This document shows, piece by piece, positions 53,020-61,918 of a stretch of DNA of 64,000 nucleotides. The notes beneath the pieces are model-generated. The model saw only the letters and a program-made list of their open reading frames with translations. It was not told where the DNA came from and made no database searches. How positions within the stretch are numbered: the stretch's first letter is position 1; every line of letters begins with the position of its first letter. Source of the DNA: Vibrio proteolyticus NBRC 13287 (GTDB lineage Bacteria; Pseudomonadota; Gammaproteobacteria; Enterobacterales; Vibrionaceae); contig NZ_BATJ01000012.1 of assembly GCF_000467125.1 (NCBI RefSeq), forward strand, positions 85,927 through 149,926, in the 5' to 3' direction. The position numbers and the translations under genes were made by a program.

Positions 53020-53958
53020 ATGAAAAAAGTGGCGATTCTTACTCACGCCCACGCATCGCTGTTTGAGCTCGCCTGCGCCGCAGAGCTGTTTGCCCTGCCG
53101 AGACCAGAGTTTGAGCAGTGGTATCACACCGAAGTGGTCAATCTCGAGCATCAGCCGTTTGTCACCACTGGCGAGGTATTATTGCAGGCACGGAACGTAG
53201 ACAGTCTGGAACCCTACGACATGCTGGTGATCCCGAGCTGGCCGACTCGGCCAACAACCACAGACACAGAGATTCACCGTCAGGTCGCACGCTTTGCCGA
53301 AGCCGGCAAACGAATTCTGACGTTTTGTTCCGGGGCCTTTCTTCTCGCTGAACTGGGATTACTTGATGGCCGCCAAGCCACAACGCACTGGCAGTTTGAA
53401 GCGCGTTTTCGGGCCCGCTTTCCTCATGTGGATTACGCACCAAACGTCCTGTATGTATTTGATGGTCAAATTGGCTGCTCCGCTGGCAGTGCAGCAGCAC
53501 TGGATCTTGGGCTCGCCGTGATTCGCCGCGATTTTGGCTACGCCACGGCCAATCAGGTCGCCAAACGCCTGGTGGTCTCCGCGCATCGACACGGCGGACA
53601 ATCTCAATTTGTCGACACGCCGATGCTGGAAGTACCGAATCAGTTTTCTGAGGCTCTCAACTGGGCCAACCACAATTTGCATCAGCCCATCCACATTGAC
53701 ATGCTGGCAGCCAAAGCCAATATGTCGCGCAGGACATTTGACCGTAAGTTTCGCACCAGCTTTCACCAGTCACCAAAAGAGTGGCTGACACAGCAGCGGA
53801 TCGAACGCGCCAAAGGCTTACTGGAAAGCGACGCACACAACATGGATCAACTGGCCCAGTTGTCTGGTTTTGAAAACGCCATGACCATGCGCCACCATTT
53901 TCGCCGTCTGGTTGGCGTCTCTCCCAAGCAGTACCGAGCCCAATTCAGCCGATCATAA
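53020..53958 (+). CDS. GlxA-type AraC regulator with DJ-1-like sensor domain
   Basis: A 312-aa regulator: N-terminal DJ-1/PfpI-like domain (about 1-170, elbow FCSGAFLLAELG) and C-terminal AraC helix-turn-helix pair (MLAAKANMSRRTFDRKFR; LAQLSGFENAMTMRHHFRR, ending SPKQYRAQF). It is divergent from the rhodanese-GST-DJ-1 operon, which it probably controls. GGAGAGGCCTG precedes the ATG. Confidence 0.9.
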   Translation: MKKVAILTHAHASLFELACAAELFALPRPEFEQWYHTEVVNLEHQPFVTTGEVLLQARNVDSLEPYDMLVIPSWPTRPTTTDTEIHRQVARFAEAGKRILTFCSGAFLLAELGLLDGRQATTHWQFEARFRARFPHVDYAPNVLYVFDGQIGCSAGSAAALDLGLAVIRRDFGYATANQVAKRLVVSAHRHGGQSQFVDTPMLEVPNQFSEALNWANHNLHQPIHIDMLAAKANMSRRTFDRKFRTSFHQSPKEWLTQQRIERAKGLLESDAHNMDQLAQLSGFENAMTMRHHFRRLVGVSPKQYRAQFSRS

Positions 53959-53990
53959 CGTCGGTTGTCCGACACGCGGTCAATAAGCGG

Positions 53991-54353
53991 TCATGGCTTC
54001 ACTGCCAGCATTTCTTCCAGCCCACCCCCGTTGTGCAGTTGAGTAAAGCCCGCTTGCCGGAGATAGTCATACGCTTTGGCAGAGCGGTTACCGCTGCGAC
54101 AATAGAGAACGATCGGGGTGTTTTTGTCCAGATGATTGAAAGCGGTTGCCACGTCACTCAGCGGGTAGTTGCGTGCACCATCCAGATGCTGTTGTTCAAA
54201 CTCTTGCGGCGTTCGGACGTCCACCACTATGGCTCCTTGCACAATCCACTGCCAGGCGGTATCGGCCCGCTCCGACGCTAGCAGCGGCAACGGTGCAGCC
54301 AGCAAACATGCACACAATACACTCTTTACGATCCATTGCTGTTTCATCCTCAT
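53991..54353 (-). CDS. Periplasmic rhodanese (PspE/GlpE-like)
   Basis: A 120-aa protein with a signal peptide (to about residue 26) and one rhodanese domain with active-site loop CRSGNR. VVDVRTPQEFEQQHLDGARN is the CH2-like motif. It starts 18 bases after the nucleoside hydrolase stop on the same strand. Confidence 0.92.
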   Translation of the reverse strand: MRMKQQWIVKSVLCACLLAAPLPLLASERADTAWQWIVQGAIVVDVRTPQEFEQQHLDGARNYPLSDVATAFNHLDKNTPIVLYCRSGNRSAKAYDYLRQAGFTQLHNGGGLEEMLAVKP

Positions 54354-54371
54354 CTCCTTGATTGAAGTGCG

Positions 54372-55325
54372 TTACCCGATCGGATGGCTGGTTGTGTATC
54401 CCTCCAGACGTGCTACCAGAAGATCCACAAACCGCTGCCGGTCAACATCCAGTACAACGTCGGCATTTGCCTCCCGCCCGGATAACTGAAACAAATCTAC
54501 GACCGTCATACCTTGAGTATACTCGCCCTGAGTTTCGACCCCGACCCAGCATGCACGCGTAGTAAAAAGTTCCGGTGCCAGCAGCCAGGCAATCGTACAC
54601 GGATCATGAAGCGGTGCGCCGTCAAAACCCCATTTTGGATCCTGATGATAGATGAGGAAAAAGTCGAGCAGCTCAGCTACCGTTGTCGCAATGCGATTGT
54701 TGACCCTGCGAATACGGTCAACATCGTGCGCCAGGATTTGCGCTTTATGGGTAACATCCAGACCACACATGGTGATCGGCACCCCAGCACGAAACACCAT
54801 ATCGGCGGCTTCCGGGTCGACATATATGTTGAATTCAGCCGCCGCGGTCCAGTTGCCAAAATCCGCTGCGCCTCCCATCAACACAATACGTTCTATCTTG
54901 GGGATCAGATCGCGGTGCGTAGCCAGTAACAGTGCCACGTTGGTTAGCGGGCCGGTGGGCACAATCGTCACGGGATGCTCACTGCTTCGCAATACAGAAG
55001 CCATCAGCGACACGGCATCCGTTTGTTGGGCCAAAAAGCCGGGCTCAGGAAGAGAAGGGCCATCCAAACCACTTTCACCATGCACATTGTCGGCAATCAC
55101 CAACTCTCTTTTCAATGGTTTAGCGGCGCCAGCCGCGACGGGAATGTCGCAGCGGTCCAGCAGGGTTAGAATTCGTAACGCATTATTTAGCGTTTTGTCT
55201 GGGGTTTGATTGCCAGCACTGGTGGTCACGGCGCGAATGTCCAACTCCGGCGACGCGCACGCCAGAATCAGTGCAATAGCGTCGTCATGTCCAGGATCAC
55301 AATCTAAGATTATCGGTATCGTCAT
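54372..55325 (-). CDS. Inosine/uridine-preferring nucleoside hydrolase family
   Basis: 317 aa from ATG 55325 ([15 protein letters not shown]), with AGGA 8 bases upstream. The calcium-binding DxDxxxDD cluster (DCDPGHDD, residues 8-15) is intact, as are the PTGPLTN and the LHDPC motif with catalytic His. Length is typical of RihA/B/C. Hydrolyses ribonucleosides to ribose and base; exact preference not assigned. Confidence 0.93.
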   Translation of the reverse strand: MTIPIILDCDPGHDDAIALILACASPELDIRAVTTSAGNQTPDKTLNNALRILTLLDRCDIPVAAGAAKPLKRELVIADNVHGESGLDGPSLPEPGFLAQQTDAVSLMASVLRSSEHPVTIVPTGPLTNVALLLATHRDLIPKIERIVLMGGAADFGNWTAAAEFNIYVDPEAADMVFRAGVPITMCGLDVTHKAQILAHDVDRIRRVNNRIATTVAELLDFFLIYHQDPKWGFDGAPLHDPCTIAWLLAPELFTTRACWVGVETQGEYTQGMTVVDLFQLSGREANADVVLDVDRQRFVDLLVARLEGYTTSHPIG

Positions 55326-55741
55326 CAACAATGTCCTCATGATGGACTCCATGAACTGCACTCTAACTCGTTGTCGAGACAGAAGCTGTGAAAGCGCTCG
55401 CCAATATGCATCAAAACAGACTGCCCGAGTCAATCTGTTACAGCTTTGCTGCATCCCTATTTTCCCTGCCACCAAATTGCAACATAAAACAAACAAAAGT
55501 GTGGCTAAACCGGCAAATAATAAACAAATCCAATAAACTAAACTTGATTAATTTTTTGAAACTTAAATCTAAAAATAAAAATATTATTGAAATTAAAAAC
55601 TGGATTTAATAATTTTTCATAGTTTCATAGATCTATAAAAACCAGAACATACAGAATTAATACCTGCAACATTTGTGTGATATATAGTTTCAAAATGTAT
55701 AACATTCCTGGACTAAAATATTAGAAAGAAGCGAGTCTAGG
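55326..55741. promoter_or_regulatory. AT-rich divergent promoter region
   Basis: 416 bases, very AT-rich from 55490 to 55700, with no gene. It holds the promoters of the nucleoside hydrolase (minus) and the SdaC-type permease (plus). No clear operator; low GC suggests H-NS binding. Confidence 0.45.
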
Positions 55742-56998
55742 GTGAAACAAACTATAGAACTATCAAAAAACAGTGACCTGTCAGCAGGCGCGACATGGAC
55801 ACGCCATGATACACATTGGGTTTTAAGCCTGTTTGGTACCGCCGTCGGAGCTGGCATACTGTTTCTTCCAATCAATCTCGGTATTGGTGGGTTCTGGCCG
55901 TTAATGATCATGGCCGTCCTGGCATTCCCGATGACATTTCTGGCCCACCGGGGGCTAGCAAGATTTGTGCTTTCTTCGCAAAATAAGCAATCGGATTTTA
56001 CTGACGTGGTGGAAGAACACTTCGGCGCTCAGGCTGGACGCCTGATTTCCCTGTTGTATTTTCTGTCTATTTTTCCGATTCTGTTGATTTATGGCGTCGG
56101 CCTGACCAATACCGTCGAAAGTTTTCTGATTAATCAGGCTGGCATGGCGTCACCACCGCGTGTGCTCTTGTCTGGTGTGCTGGTGTTCACCATGATTGCG
56201 ATCATGATGGGTGGCGAGAAATTGATGCTTCGCGCATTCGCCGCAATGGTGTACCCACTGGTTGCAATTCTTGGCTTTTTGTCTCTGTACCTTATCCCAA
56301 ACTGGCAAATGCCGTCACTGGATATGCCAAACATCGCCAACTTCAGTCAAACACTGTGGCTTGCCGTCCCCGTCGTCATTTTTTCGTTCAGTCACGCGGC
56401 AGCCATTTCCAGTTTTGTCGGCGTACAACGTCGCCACTATGATGATCAGGCAACGGTCAAATCCGAGCAGATTTTAAAGCGTACCAGCATTATGCTGATT
56501 GCCTTTGTGCTGCTGTTTGTCTTCTCTTGCGTGTTGACGCTTTCTCCGCAGCAACTCGCTGAAGCTAAACAGCAAAACGTCTCTGTACTGTCTTATCTGG
56601 CCAATGTCACTCACAACCCGTTTATTGCCACTTTGGGCCCGCTGGTCGCATTCATCGCCATTACTTCCTCGTTCCTTGGCCACTTCCTCGGCGCACGTGA
56701 GAGTCTGAATGGCTTGGTGACTAAACACAGCGACCTGAGCTACTCACAAGCCGACAAACTGGGCGTGGTAGCGATGTTCTTTGCGATCTGGTTTGCGGCT
56801 GTCATGAATCCGAGCATTCTGGGCATGATGGAAGCACTGTCTGGCCCGGTCATCGCCATGATTCTGTTCATCATGCCAATGATCGCGGTCTATAAAGTGG
56901 ATTCGCTCAAAGCATACCGTGGCCGACTGAGTACGTACTTTATTCTGCTGGCCGGCGCTCTGGCCATTTCTGCCTTACTGTTCAGCCTAATAGACTAA
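55742..56998 (+). CDS. SdaC-type serine permease (HAAAP family)
   Basis: A 418-aa inner-membrane protein with eleven hydrophobic helices. It follows E. coli SdaC closely: GTAVGAGILFLPIN, AILAFPMTFLAHRGL-like AVLAFPMTFLAHRG, VVEEHFG and SFLGHFLGARE. Likely proton-coupled serine uptake. The start is a GTG with no strong ribosome site; the next in-frame ATG (WPLMIM) is inside the second helix and not tenable. Together with SstT the window has two serine importers. Confidence 0.88.
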   Translation: MKQTIELSKNSDLSAGATWTRHDTHWVLSLFGTAVGAGILFLPINLGIGGFWPLMIMAVLAFPMTFLAHRGLARFVLSSQNKQSDFTDVVEEHFGAQAGRLISLLYFLSIFPILLIYGVGLTNTVESFLINQAGMASPPRVLLSGVLVFTMIAIMMGGEKLMLRAFAAMVYPLVAILGFLSLYLIPNWQMPSLDMPNIANFSQTLWLAVPVVIFSFSHAAAISSFVGVQRRHYDDQATVKSEQILKRTSIMLIAFVLLFVFSCVLTLSPQQLAEAKQQNVSVLSYLANVTHNPFIATLGPLVAFIAITSSFLGHFLGARESLNGLVTKHSDLSYSQADKLGVVAMFFAIWFAAVMNPSILGMMEALSGPVIAMILFIMPMIAVYKVDSLKAYRGRLSTYFILLAGALAISALLFSLID

Positions 56999-57004
56999 CC
57001 AGAC

Positions 57005-57027
57005 AAAGCTCCTTCGGGAGCTTTTTT
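57005..57027 (+). terminator. Terminator after the SdaC-type gene
   Basis: AAAGCTCC-TTCG-GGAGCTTTTTT, a stable UUCG-loop hairpin. Confidence 0.93.
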
Positions 57028-57134
57028 GTTGCCCCCATCCCCCTCTCCTGCTCCGCACCAATCACTCAGATATATTTGTCTTATCCGTCATTTCACCTAG
57101 CTTTCTTTTATCCTCAGAACAAAAGGAACCGATC

Positions 57135-57743
57135 ATGCTGAGACTCTCCGTTGCCGACGCGCTGGAACGCCGGGCAGATTATGGCTGTGCCACGCTTGGA
57201 CACTCTGCGTATTCTATCTATCAGTTACTCCTGCGCGATCAAGCTCATTTTCAGGCCGGCCAAAAAAAGTTTTTGCAGGTCATTAACGATATCCGTCTGT
57301 TGTATAGCCGAGCTTCAATGTACAACGAGGGCGGTGCTTGCGTGTTTAAGGGTGGCCAGGTCGAAGTAGCGGACAATAAAATGTTCTACCAATATTGGCT
57401 GGCGTTACTGAACAACGGAGATCTCGACGGCGGATCACGCACCGGTATGTCTTCTCACAACAGTACCGATGAACAATTTGAAATTCTGTTCCCAAACCGG
57501 TGGGGAAATTTGCTGTTTGGTACCCGTAACGGCGGCACTTGGTTTCAGACCGAAGCGTACGGATTTACGGCCCCGATGAGCACCTGGGGCGGGTTTAAAG
57601 ATACGATGGGCCATGCCAGCACCACCGTTCAATACTACGGCAGTTTCAAGACTTATCAGGTCGGTACTTGTGGCTACTCATCTCATACCGAATCCAACCC
57701 ACTGCGACTGGCTTATCGGATGGTGCCCAATGAACCAACTTAA
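57135..57743 (+). CDS. Unrecognised 202-aa protein
   Basis: A clean frame with AAAAGGAACC 7 bases before the ATG. No signal peptide or membrane helix. The first third is helical (LRLSVADALERRADYGC ... FLQVINDIRLLYSRA); the rest is rich in Gly, Thr, Tyr and Trp with many turn residues (FGTRNGGTWFQTEAYGF; MSTWGGFKDTMGH), suggesting beta structure. Four cysteines or fewer, no metal motif. I know no family for it. It lies between a permease and a secreted amylase on its own. Confidence 0.7.
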   Translation: MLRLSVADALERRADYGCATLGHSAYSIYQLLLRDQAHFQAGQKKFLQVINDIRLLYSRASMYNEGGACVFKGGQVEVADNKMFYQYWLALLNNGDLDGGSRTGMSSHNSTDEQFEILFPNRWGNLLFGTRNGGTWFQTEAYGFTAPMSTWGGFKDTMGHASTTVQYYGSFKTYQVGTCGYSSHTESNPLRLAYRMVPNEPT

Positions 57744-57822
57744 TCCATTCATCGCATCTGTGTTTTAAACATTGTGACGCTCTCAACACCTTGCGAGATA
57801 CACCGCGACAACGATTAGTCAG

Positions 57823-57853
57823 AAAGCGGCACAGCTCATCACCGTGCCGCTTT
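57823..57853. terminator. Terminator after the amylase gene
   Basis: AAAGCGGCAC/GTGCCGCTTT with an 11-base loop, 5 bases past the amylase stop. Confidence 0.8.
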
Positions 57854-57857
57854 GACG

Positions 57858-59819
57858 TTACTGCGAAGTCACGGTGATGGCCTTCGTCTGGCTGTCAAAC
57901 GTGATCGTGTAGGTGGCATAATCACCGACTTGATAATCAGCACTTGGATACGACTCACTCCAGTTACCATCATCAATTTTAAAGCGTGCGGGCGACTCCT
58001 CCCCGTTAAAGCTCTGCACCGTAGTGTACAGGCCTGTCGCAGCCTCATAAGTGAGTGCGCTCACGCCCCAACCGTTTGAGGTTCCACGGAAATACCAACT
58101 CTCGTTGCCCACATTGCTACTCTGGCAGAAGTCACTGTCACGCCACGTTCCGTTCTGGTAACACAACGTCGGACTGCTGGCGGTCAGATCAGCGGTTTGG
58201 CTGGCGCCGTTATCGCTGAAAATTACCTGAAGTGAATTGAGACCGACACCAAAATCGTAGCAGTAACCGCCATTTTCAGCCGTCATCGCGACGCCCGGCC
58301 AGGTTGCATTCGCTACGGCCTGATCCGCATTGACATTCCAGTAATGCAAATACGGTTGGCTAAAGTTTTGTGCATTGTCAAAGCAGACTTTTGTCTCTGC
58401 GGCCGTGCCGCCACAGTCCTGGCACACGGAGCCGAGTTTCGCGCCAATGTGAATCGCAGCGGCCTGATGACTACCGACAGTAAAATGTGCATACCCCTGA
58501 CTGTCGACGGTGATCGTCGTAGCGCTGCAATGACCGCTCTGGGTGTCGAAATCACCGGCAATGATGTCACAATACTCGCCAGCGGGCATTCCCGTCTGGA
58601 AACTCTGATTGATGCCTTTATTGTCATCTCGATTGATCACCACAAAGCCCAGCCCGCCACGACCAAACGCCACCTGATTGTAACCATCGTCCCACCAGTC
58701 AGTGACCTGCCACTGGGCTGCTGTGTGGTTGCGAAACGCCACCATGTTGGCTACACCACGCCATTTGTGTTCGCAGACCCAATCACCGCCATCAAAGCCA
58801 CACGCATTACCAGAATGTACCCCTGTCGATGGTGGCCCGGCATCAAAATTACTGAAGTAGTACCCCGACATCACTTTTGGGTAGCCGTAAGGATACGCCA
58901 GAGTAAACACGTTACCGAGGAAATACAGATTGCCAAAGTCCTGATGGCTGAGAACCTGGCCAGGGTTATGGCGTTCTTCGTCATGGTTGGTCACAAAGGT
59001 CACCGCATCGTCGCTGCTCAGCCAGCCGCTCCACGAACCAATCCCCTGCAGGTCTTTAATACCACCTTGCTTAAATTTAGGCCCGATGGTCCGGGCGAAG
59101 TTAAATTCCGTCACGTCTCCAATATACGTGTACTCGCTGGTTTGTACCGGCTCCCCTGCCGCCCCGATAACCTCCTGATAGATATACGGGCTGCCGTTGA
59201 GCTTGCTCTTGATCGCCGCGATGTCGCCGGCCGGGATATGCTTGGCGGCATCAATCCGAAACCCCGCCACGCCCAGACTGAGCGCATCGTTCATATAGTC
59301 TGCAATTTTCTGCCGAACGTATTCTGACTCGGTTTTGAGATCGTTCAGCCCAACCAGATCGCAATTTTGAATCGACCAGCGGTTGGAATAATCGATATCG
59401 CCCGTGCAACTGTGAAAATCATTACTTCTGTAAGGCACTTCTGGAAAATAGCGATCTTGTGCTGCCATATGGTTGATCACCGCATCCAGATAAATATCGA
59501 CCCCCACCGCTTTACAACGCTGGACCATATCCGCAAATTGAGCCCGGGTTCCACTGCGCCCTTCAAAAAAGTAACTAACAGGTTGGTAGCGCGCCCACCA
59601 GGCAGCATTGCTGACGCTTTTTTGCGGCGGAGACACCTGAACCGCAGAGAACCCCTTAGGGCCAAGAAAGGTTTCGCATTCGGTGGCAATATCCGGCCAA
59701 CTCCATTCGAATAAATGGACAAATGCGGTTCGTGGCACCTCCGCAGCGACGGATGGTGTCACACCGCTCAGACCTCCGAACAAAAGGAGCCCGGCAGATA
59801 AACTCTTTTTGAATTTCAT
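57858..59819 (-). CDS. Secreted alpha-amylase (GH13) with C-terminal starch-binding modules
   Basis: A 653-aa enzyme with a signal peptide (to about residue 26). The GH13 barrel has all regions: DAVINH, GFRIDAAKH (nucleophile Asp), YQEVIG (acid Glu) and TNHDEER. After the catalytic domain two likely carbohydrate-binding modules follow: one near residues 460-560 (CFDNAQNFSQPYLHYWN) and one near 570-653 (WYFRGTSNGWG). Hydrolyses starch outside the cell. CRP-like sites lie upstream. Confidence 0.93.
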   Translation of the reverse strand: MKFKKSLSAGLLLFGGLSGVTPSVAAEVPRTAFVHLFEWSWPDIATECETFLGPKGFSAVQVSPPQKSVSNAAWWARYQPVSYFFEGRSGTRAQFADMVQRCKAVGVDIYLDAVINHMAAQDRYFPEVPYRSNDFHSCTGDIDYSNRWSIQNCDLVGLNDLKTESEYVRQKIADYMNDALSLGVAGFRIDAAKHIPAGDIAAIKSKLNGSPYIYQEVIGAAGEPVQTSEYTYIGDVTEFNFARTIGPKFKQGGIKDLQGIGSWSGWLSSDDAVTFVTNHDEERHNPGQVLSHQDFGNLYFLGNVFTLAYPYGYPKVMSGYYFSNFDAGPPSTGVHSGNACGFDGGDWVCEHKWRGVANMVAFRNHTAAQWQVTDWWDDGYNQVAFGRGGLGFVVINRDDNKGINQSFQTGMPAGEYCDIIAGDFDTQSGHCSATTITVDSQGYAHFTVGSHQAAAIHIGAKLGSVCQDCGGTAAETKVCFDNAQNFSQPYLHYWNVNADQAVANATWPGVAMTAENGGYCYDFGVGLNSLQVIFSDNGASQTADLTASSPTLCYQNGTWRDSDFCQSSNVGNESWYFRGTSNGWGVSALTYEAATGLYTTVQSFNGEESPARFKIDDGNWSESYPSADYQVGDYATYTITFDSQTKAITVTSQ

Positions 59820-59938
59820 ATTCTTCCCTTCAATTAAAAAACAAAAAAATAAAGGCTGCTAAGCACACCCGTGTGCTAAAAAAGCCATCAAAAACTGTAA
59901 GAGAAGAACCGCTGAATGCCTCAATATCCGTTTGATAT

Positions 59939-59954
59939 TGTGAGAGTTATCATC
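59939..59954. promoter_or_regulatory. CRP-like site upstream of the amylase gene
   Basis: TGTGAGAGTTATCATC: perfect left half, TCATC right half. Confidence 0.5.
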
Positions 59955-59980
59955 AATTGTGGTGGTGAAAGTTTCCCCTT

Positions 59981-59996
59981 GTCAGATATGGTCACA
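59981..59996. promoter_or_regulatory. Second CRP-like site upstream of the amylase gene
   Basis: GTCAGATATGGTCACA: the right half TCACA is perfect (TGTGA on the minus strand). Confidence 0.5.
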
Positions 59997-60175
59997 TTTT
60001 GTACAAAAGAGAGTAAGAGCGGTAGGAAAGTGAAGCAGAATCGCGGTTGGAAATAGAAAATAGCCATGTATTTCATGTGGTTAGAAATATGACAGTTCGG
60101 CGACAAGGCCTACATAATGTGACGTTCAGTCAAAATGTGTCACCCCGCACGCGCTCCGCCACCGGGGCCACCTTA

Positions 60176-60400
60176 TCAGATCACGTGTTCGGTTTTTTGC
60201 CAAACGGCCAAGTCAGACAACAACTGAAAACCGATAGCCTGCAGAAACTGACACCCGGCCTGGTCGCCATACCCAACCAGAACGAGTTGGGGATGCTGGC
60301 GCGCAACCGACTGAACCAGCTTCTGTTGTGAGTGCACTTATCTTGGACAGCCCGCCTCTGAAACACCAGAGCCACGCTCAGCGGATGTGATCCGCCTGTC
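60176..60400 (-). pseudogene. Decayed C-terminal fragment of a GNAT acetyltransferase
   Basis: Minus-strand frames join, across a frameshift near 60340, to read VALVFQRRAVQDK then QQKLVQSVARQHPQL, VLVGYGDQAGCQFLQAIGF and LLSDLAVWQKTE, stopping at 60176. QRRxxxxxL and the closing xxCQFLxxxGFxL are GNAT motifs A and B. There is no N-terminal part and no start. It directly follows the oxidoreductase gene. Confidence 0.45.
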
Positions 60401-61661
60401 ACTCACGCTGAATGATACGGTTAACAAAGTCGTACAGCCTGCTGCGAACTTCATACTCTCGCTCAGACAAGTGCGCGGGAGAGTGTTTGTCGACGTGTCG
60501 AATCTGGCGTTCCCGCTCGTGCAGCGAATCTCCGACCCGCAAATAGATCTGGTTAAGAAACGCCATGGTTTTTTCCATCAGCAGTTCGCTTTCCAGACAG
60601 GTCAGTATTCGTGTTGAATCGGGCACGTCGGCTAACTCCGCCAGAATATCTATCGCGTGCTGAGAATACCCGGCCGTTTGGGCTGCAAACAGCTGAAACT
60701 CCTCCCGGCCATCTGCCCAGCGCCATAAGTAAGGCGCATGTTTCAGTGTGCCCAGGCCAATCACAACCACTTGATCGTCAAAATACAATTCCAGGCGCCG
60801 GTCCCAGATGTCACTGCCTTTACCGCCTTGCACTTCAAACACCATTTGGTGCTCCTTTGCCTGCAACGTCCCCTGTGCATACAAATACGTTTCCGCACCA
60901 GGCTGACGCAGTAAATCCACATGCATGAGCGCCTCTAGCTGTGCTCCTGTCACATCAAAGCCACTGACCTCCCAGGCGGAATATTGCAGCAGACGCACCA
61001 GACCCGCGATAGCATGGACTCCCATGTCCAGCCCGAGTCCGGCGCCACCGGCCATCTCCGGTTCCAGCAGCCGACGCTGATTGATCGCCGCAATGTTGTG
61101 CTTCAGTCGAAATGCGTCTAACGCCGGCACGCTGTTAACAGGGTTATCACTGGCGACGGCAATGATTTTATTTGGCCGTTTGGTGGACAATGCATCGTCA
61201 CGCTTCAGATACGCCTCCAGAGAGGGGGCCACCAGCGCGGTATCGACAAAGTAAAACCGCGTGCCCCGCGCACGCATGGCCGGGATCAGTTGGTGGAAAC
61301 CCCGCTCACACTGGCGCAGCGAAAACGACGGTTTTTCCACCACAATCAAGCTGTTAGAAGAGAGTCCGTGTTGATACAAATCCTCAATCAACGGCAGGTG
61401 GGTCGCGACTGGGGTGAGCAGGAAGCTGGCGGCAACGGATTCTGTCGAATGTTGTTGTCTGTAGGCTTGCAGCGAAGCATAAACATCGGCGTACTCAAAC
61501 GCGTATTGCTGACGCCGTAATAGTGCGTCCGGGTGACTGACGGCCGGATCTATCGCCACCAGATGAAAGCGACGTTGCAGTTTACGAAGTAGCGGTTGAT
61601 AAAGGGCAATAACCGAACTTTTGGGGTCGCCCAACCCGCCAAATACCAGAATGGTTTCCAT
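60399..61661 (-). CDS. Gfo/Idh/MocA- or G6PDH-like NAD(P) oxidoreductase
   Basis: 420 aa from ATG 61661 (METILVFGG), with GGGAGAAC upstream; the frame extends 8 codons further. An N-terminal Rossmann fold begins ILVFGGLGDP, reminiscent of glucose-6-phosphate dehydrogenase (GASGDL) as much as of Gfo/Idh. VVEKPSF gives the EKP substrate-site motif, and GGAGLGLDMGVHAIAG lies in the dimer domain. Substrate unknown. Monocistronic apart from the GNAT remnant. Confidence 0.75.
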   Translation of the reverse strand: METILVFGGLGDPKSSVIALYQPLLRKLQRRFHLVAIDPAVSHPDALLRRQQYAFEYADVYASLQAYRQQHSTESVAASFLLTPVATHLPLIEDLYQHGLSSNSLIVVEKPSFSLRQCERGFHQLIPAMRARGTRFYFVDTALVAPSLEAYLKRDDALSTKRPNKIIAVASDNPVNSVPALDAFRLKHNIAAINQRRLLEPEMAGGAGLGLDMGVHAIAGLVRLLQYSAWEVSGFDVTGAQLEALMHVDLLRQPGAETYLYAQGTLQAKEHQMVFEVQGGKGSDIWDRRLELYFDDQVVVIGLGTLKHAPYLWRWADGREEFQLFAAQTAGYSQHAIDILAELADVPDSTRILTCLESELLMEKTMAFLNQIYLRVGDSLHERERQIRHVDKHSPAHLSEREYEVRSRLYDFVNRIIQRE

Positions 61662-61918
61662 GGTTTGTTCTCCCAAATCGTGCAAGATTGTGCAGGTGAG
61701 TGATCAGCCTAACAGTCGCTGCGACGAGAAATGTGTATAGCAAGTCAATCTGCGTCAGCAAGCGATGAAATCTAAGCTTGCGCTTACTCAGCGGCCATTT
61801 CAGCCGGCGCTTCACAATTTTGGCGGAACCCTATGCAACAGCCAAAATTCAACTAGAGAAGCGGCCCGGCTTGAGGTAGCATCTCCGACCTTTTTTCGCG
61901 ATAAGTTGGAGGTGGCAC

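Larger units (their letters stand above)
59820..60175. promoter_or_regulatory. Amylase promoter region
   Basis: AT-rich and without a gene. AGCACAC/GTGTGCT (59862-59877) is a perfect palindrome in the 5' leader. CRP-like sites are listed separately, and a third, TGTGA-N6-GTCAA, lies at 60118-60133. I see no convincing MalT box. Confidence 0.45.

Noticed and set aside
58344..59327. 327-codon open frame opposite the amylase gene
   Set aside because: Antisense shadow of a strongly conserved GH13 gene.
60047..60331. 94-aa plus-strand frame near the amylase promoter
   Set aside because: Antisense to the GNAT remnant and overlapping CRP-like sites; no ribosome site.
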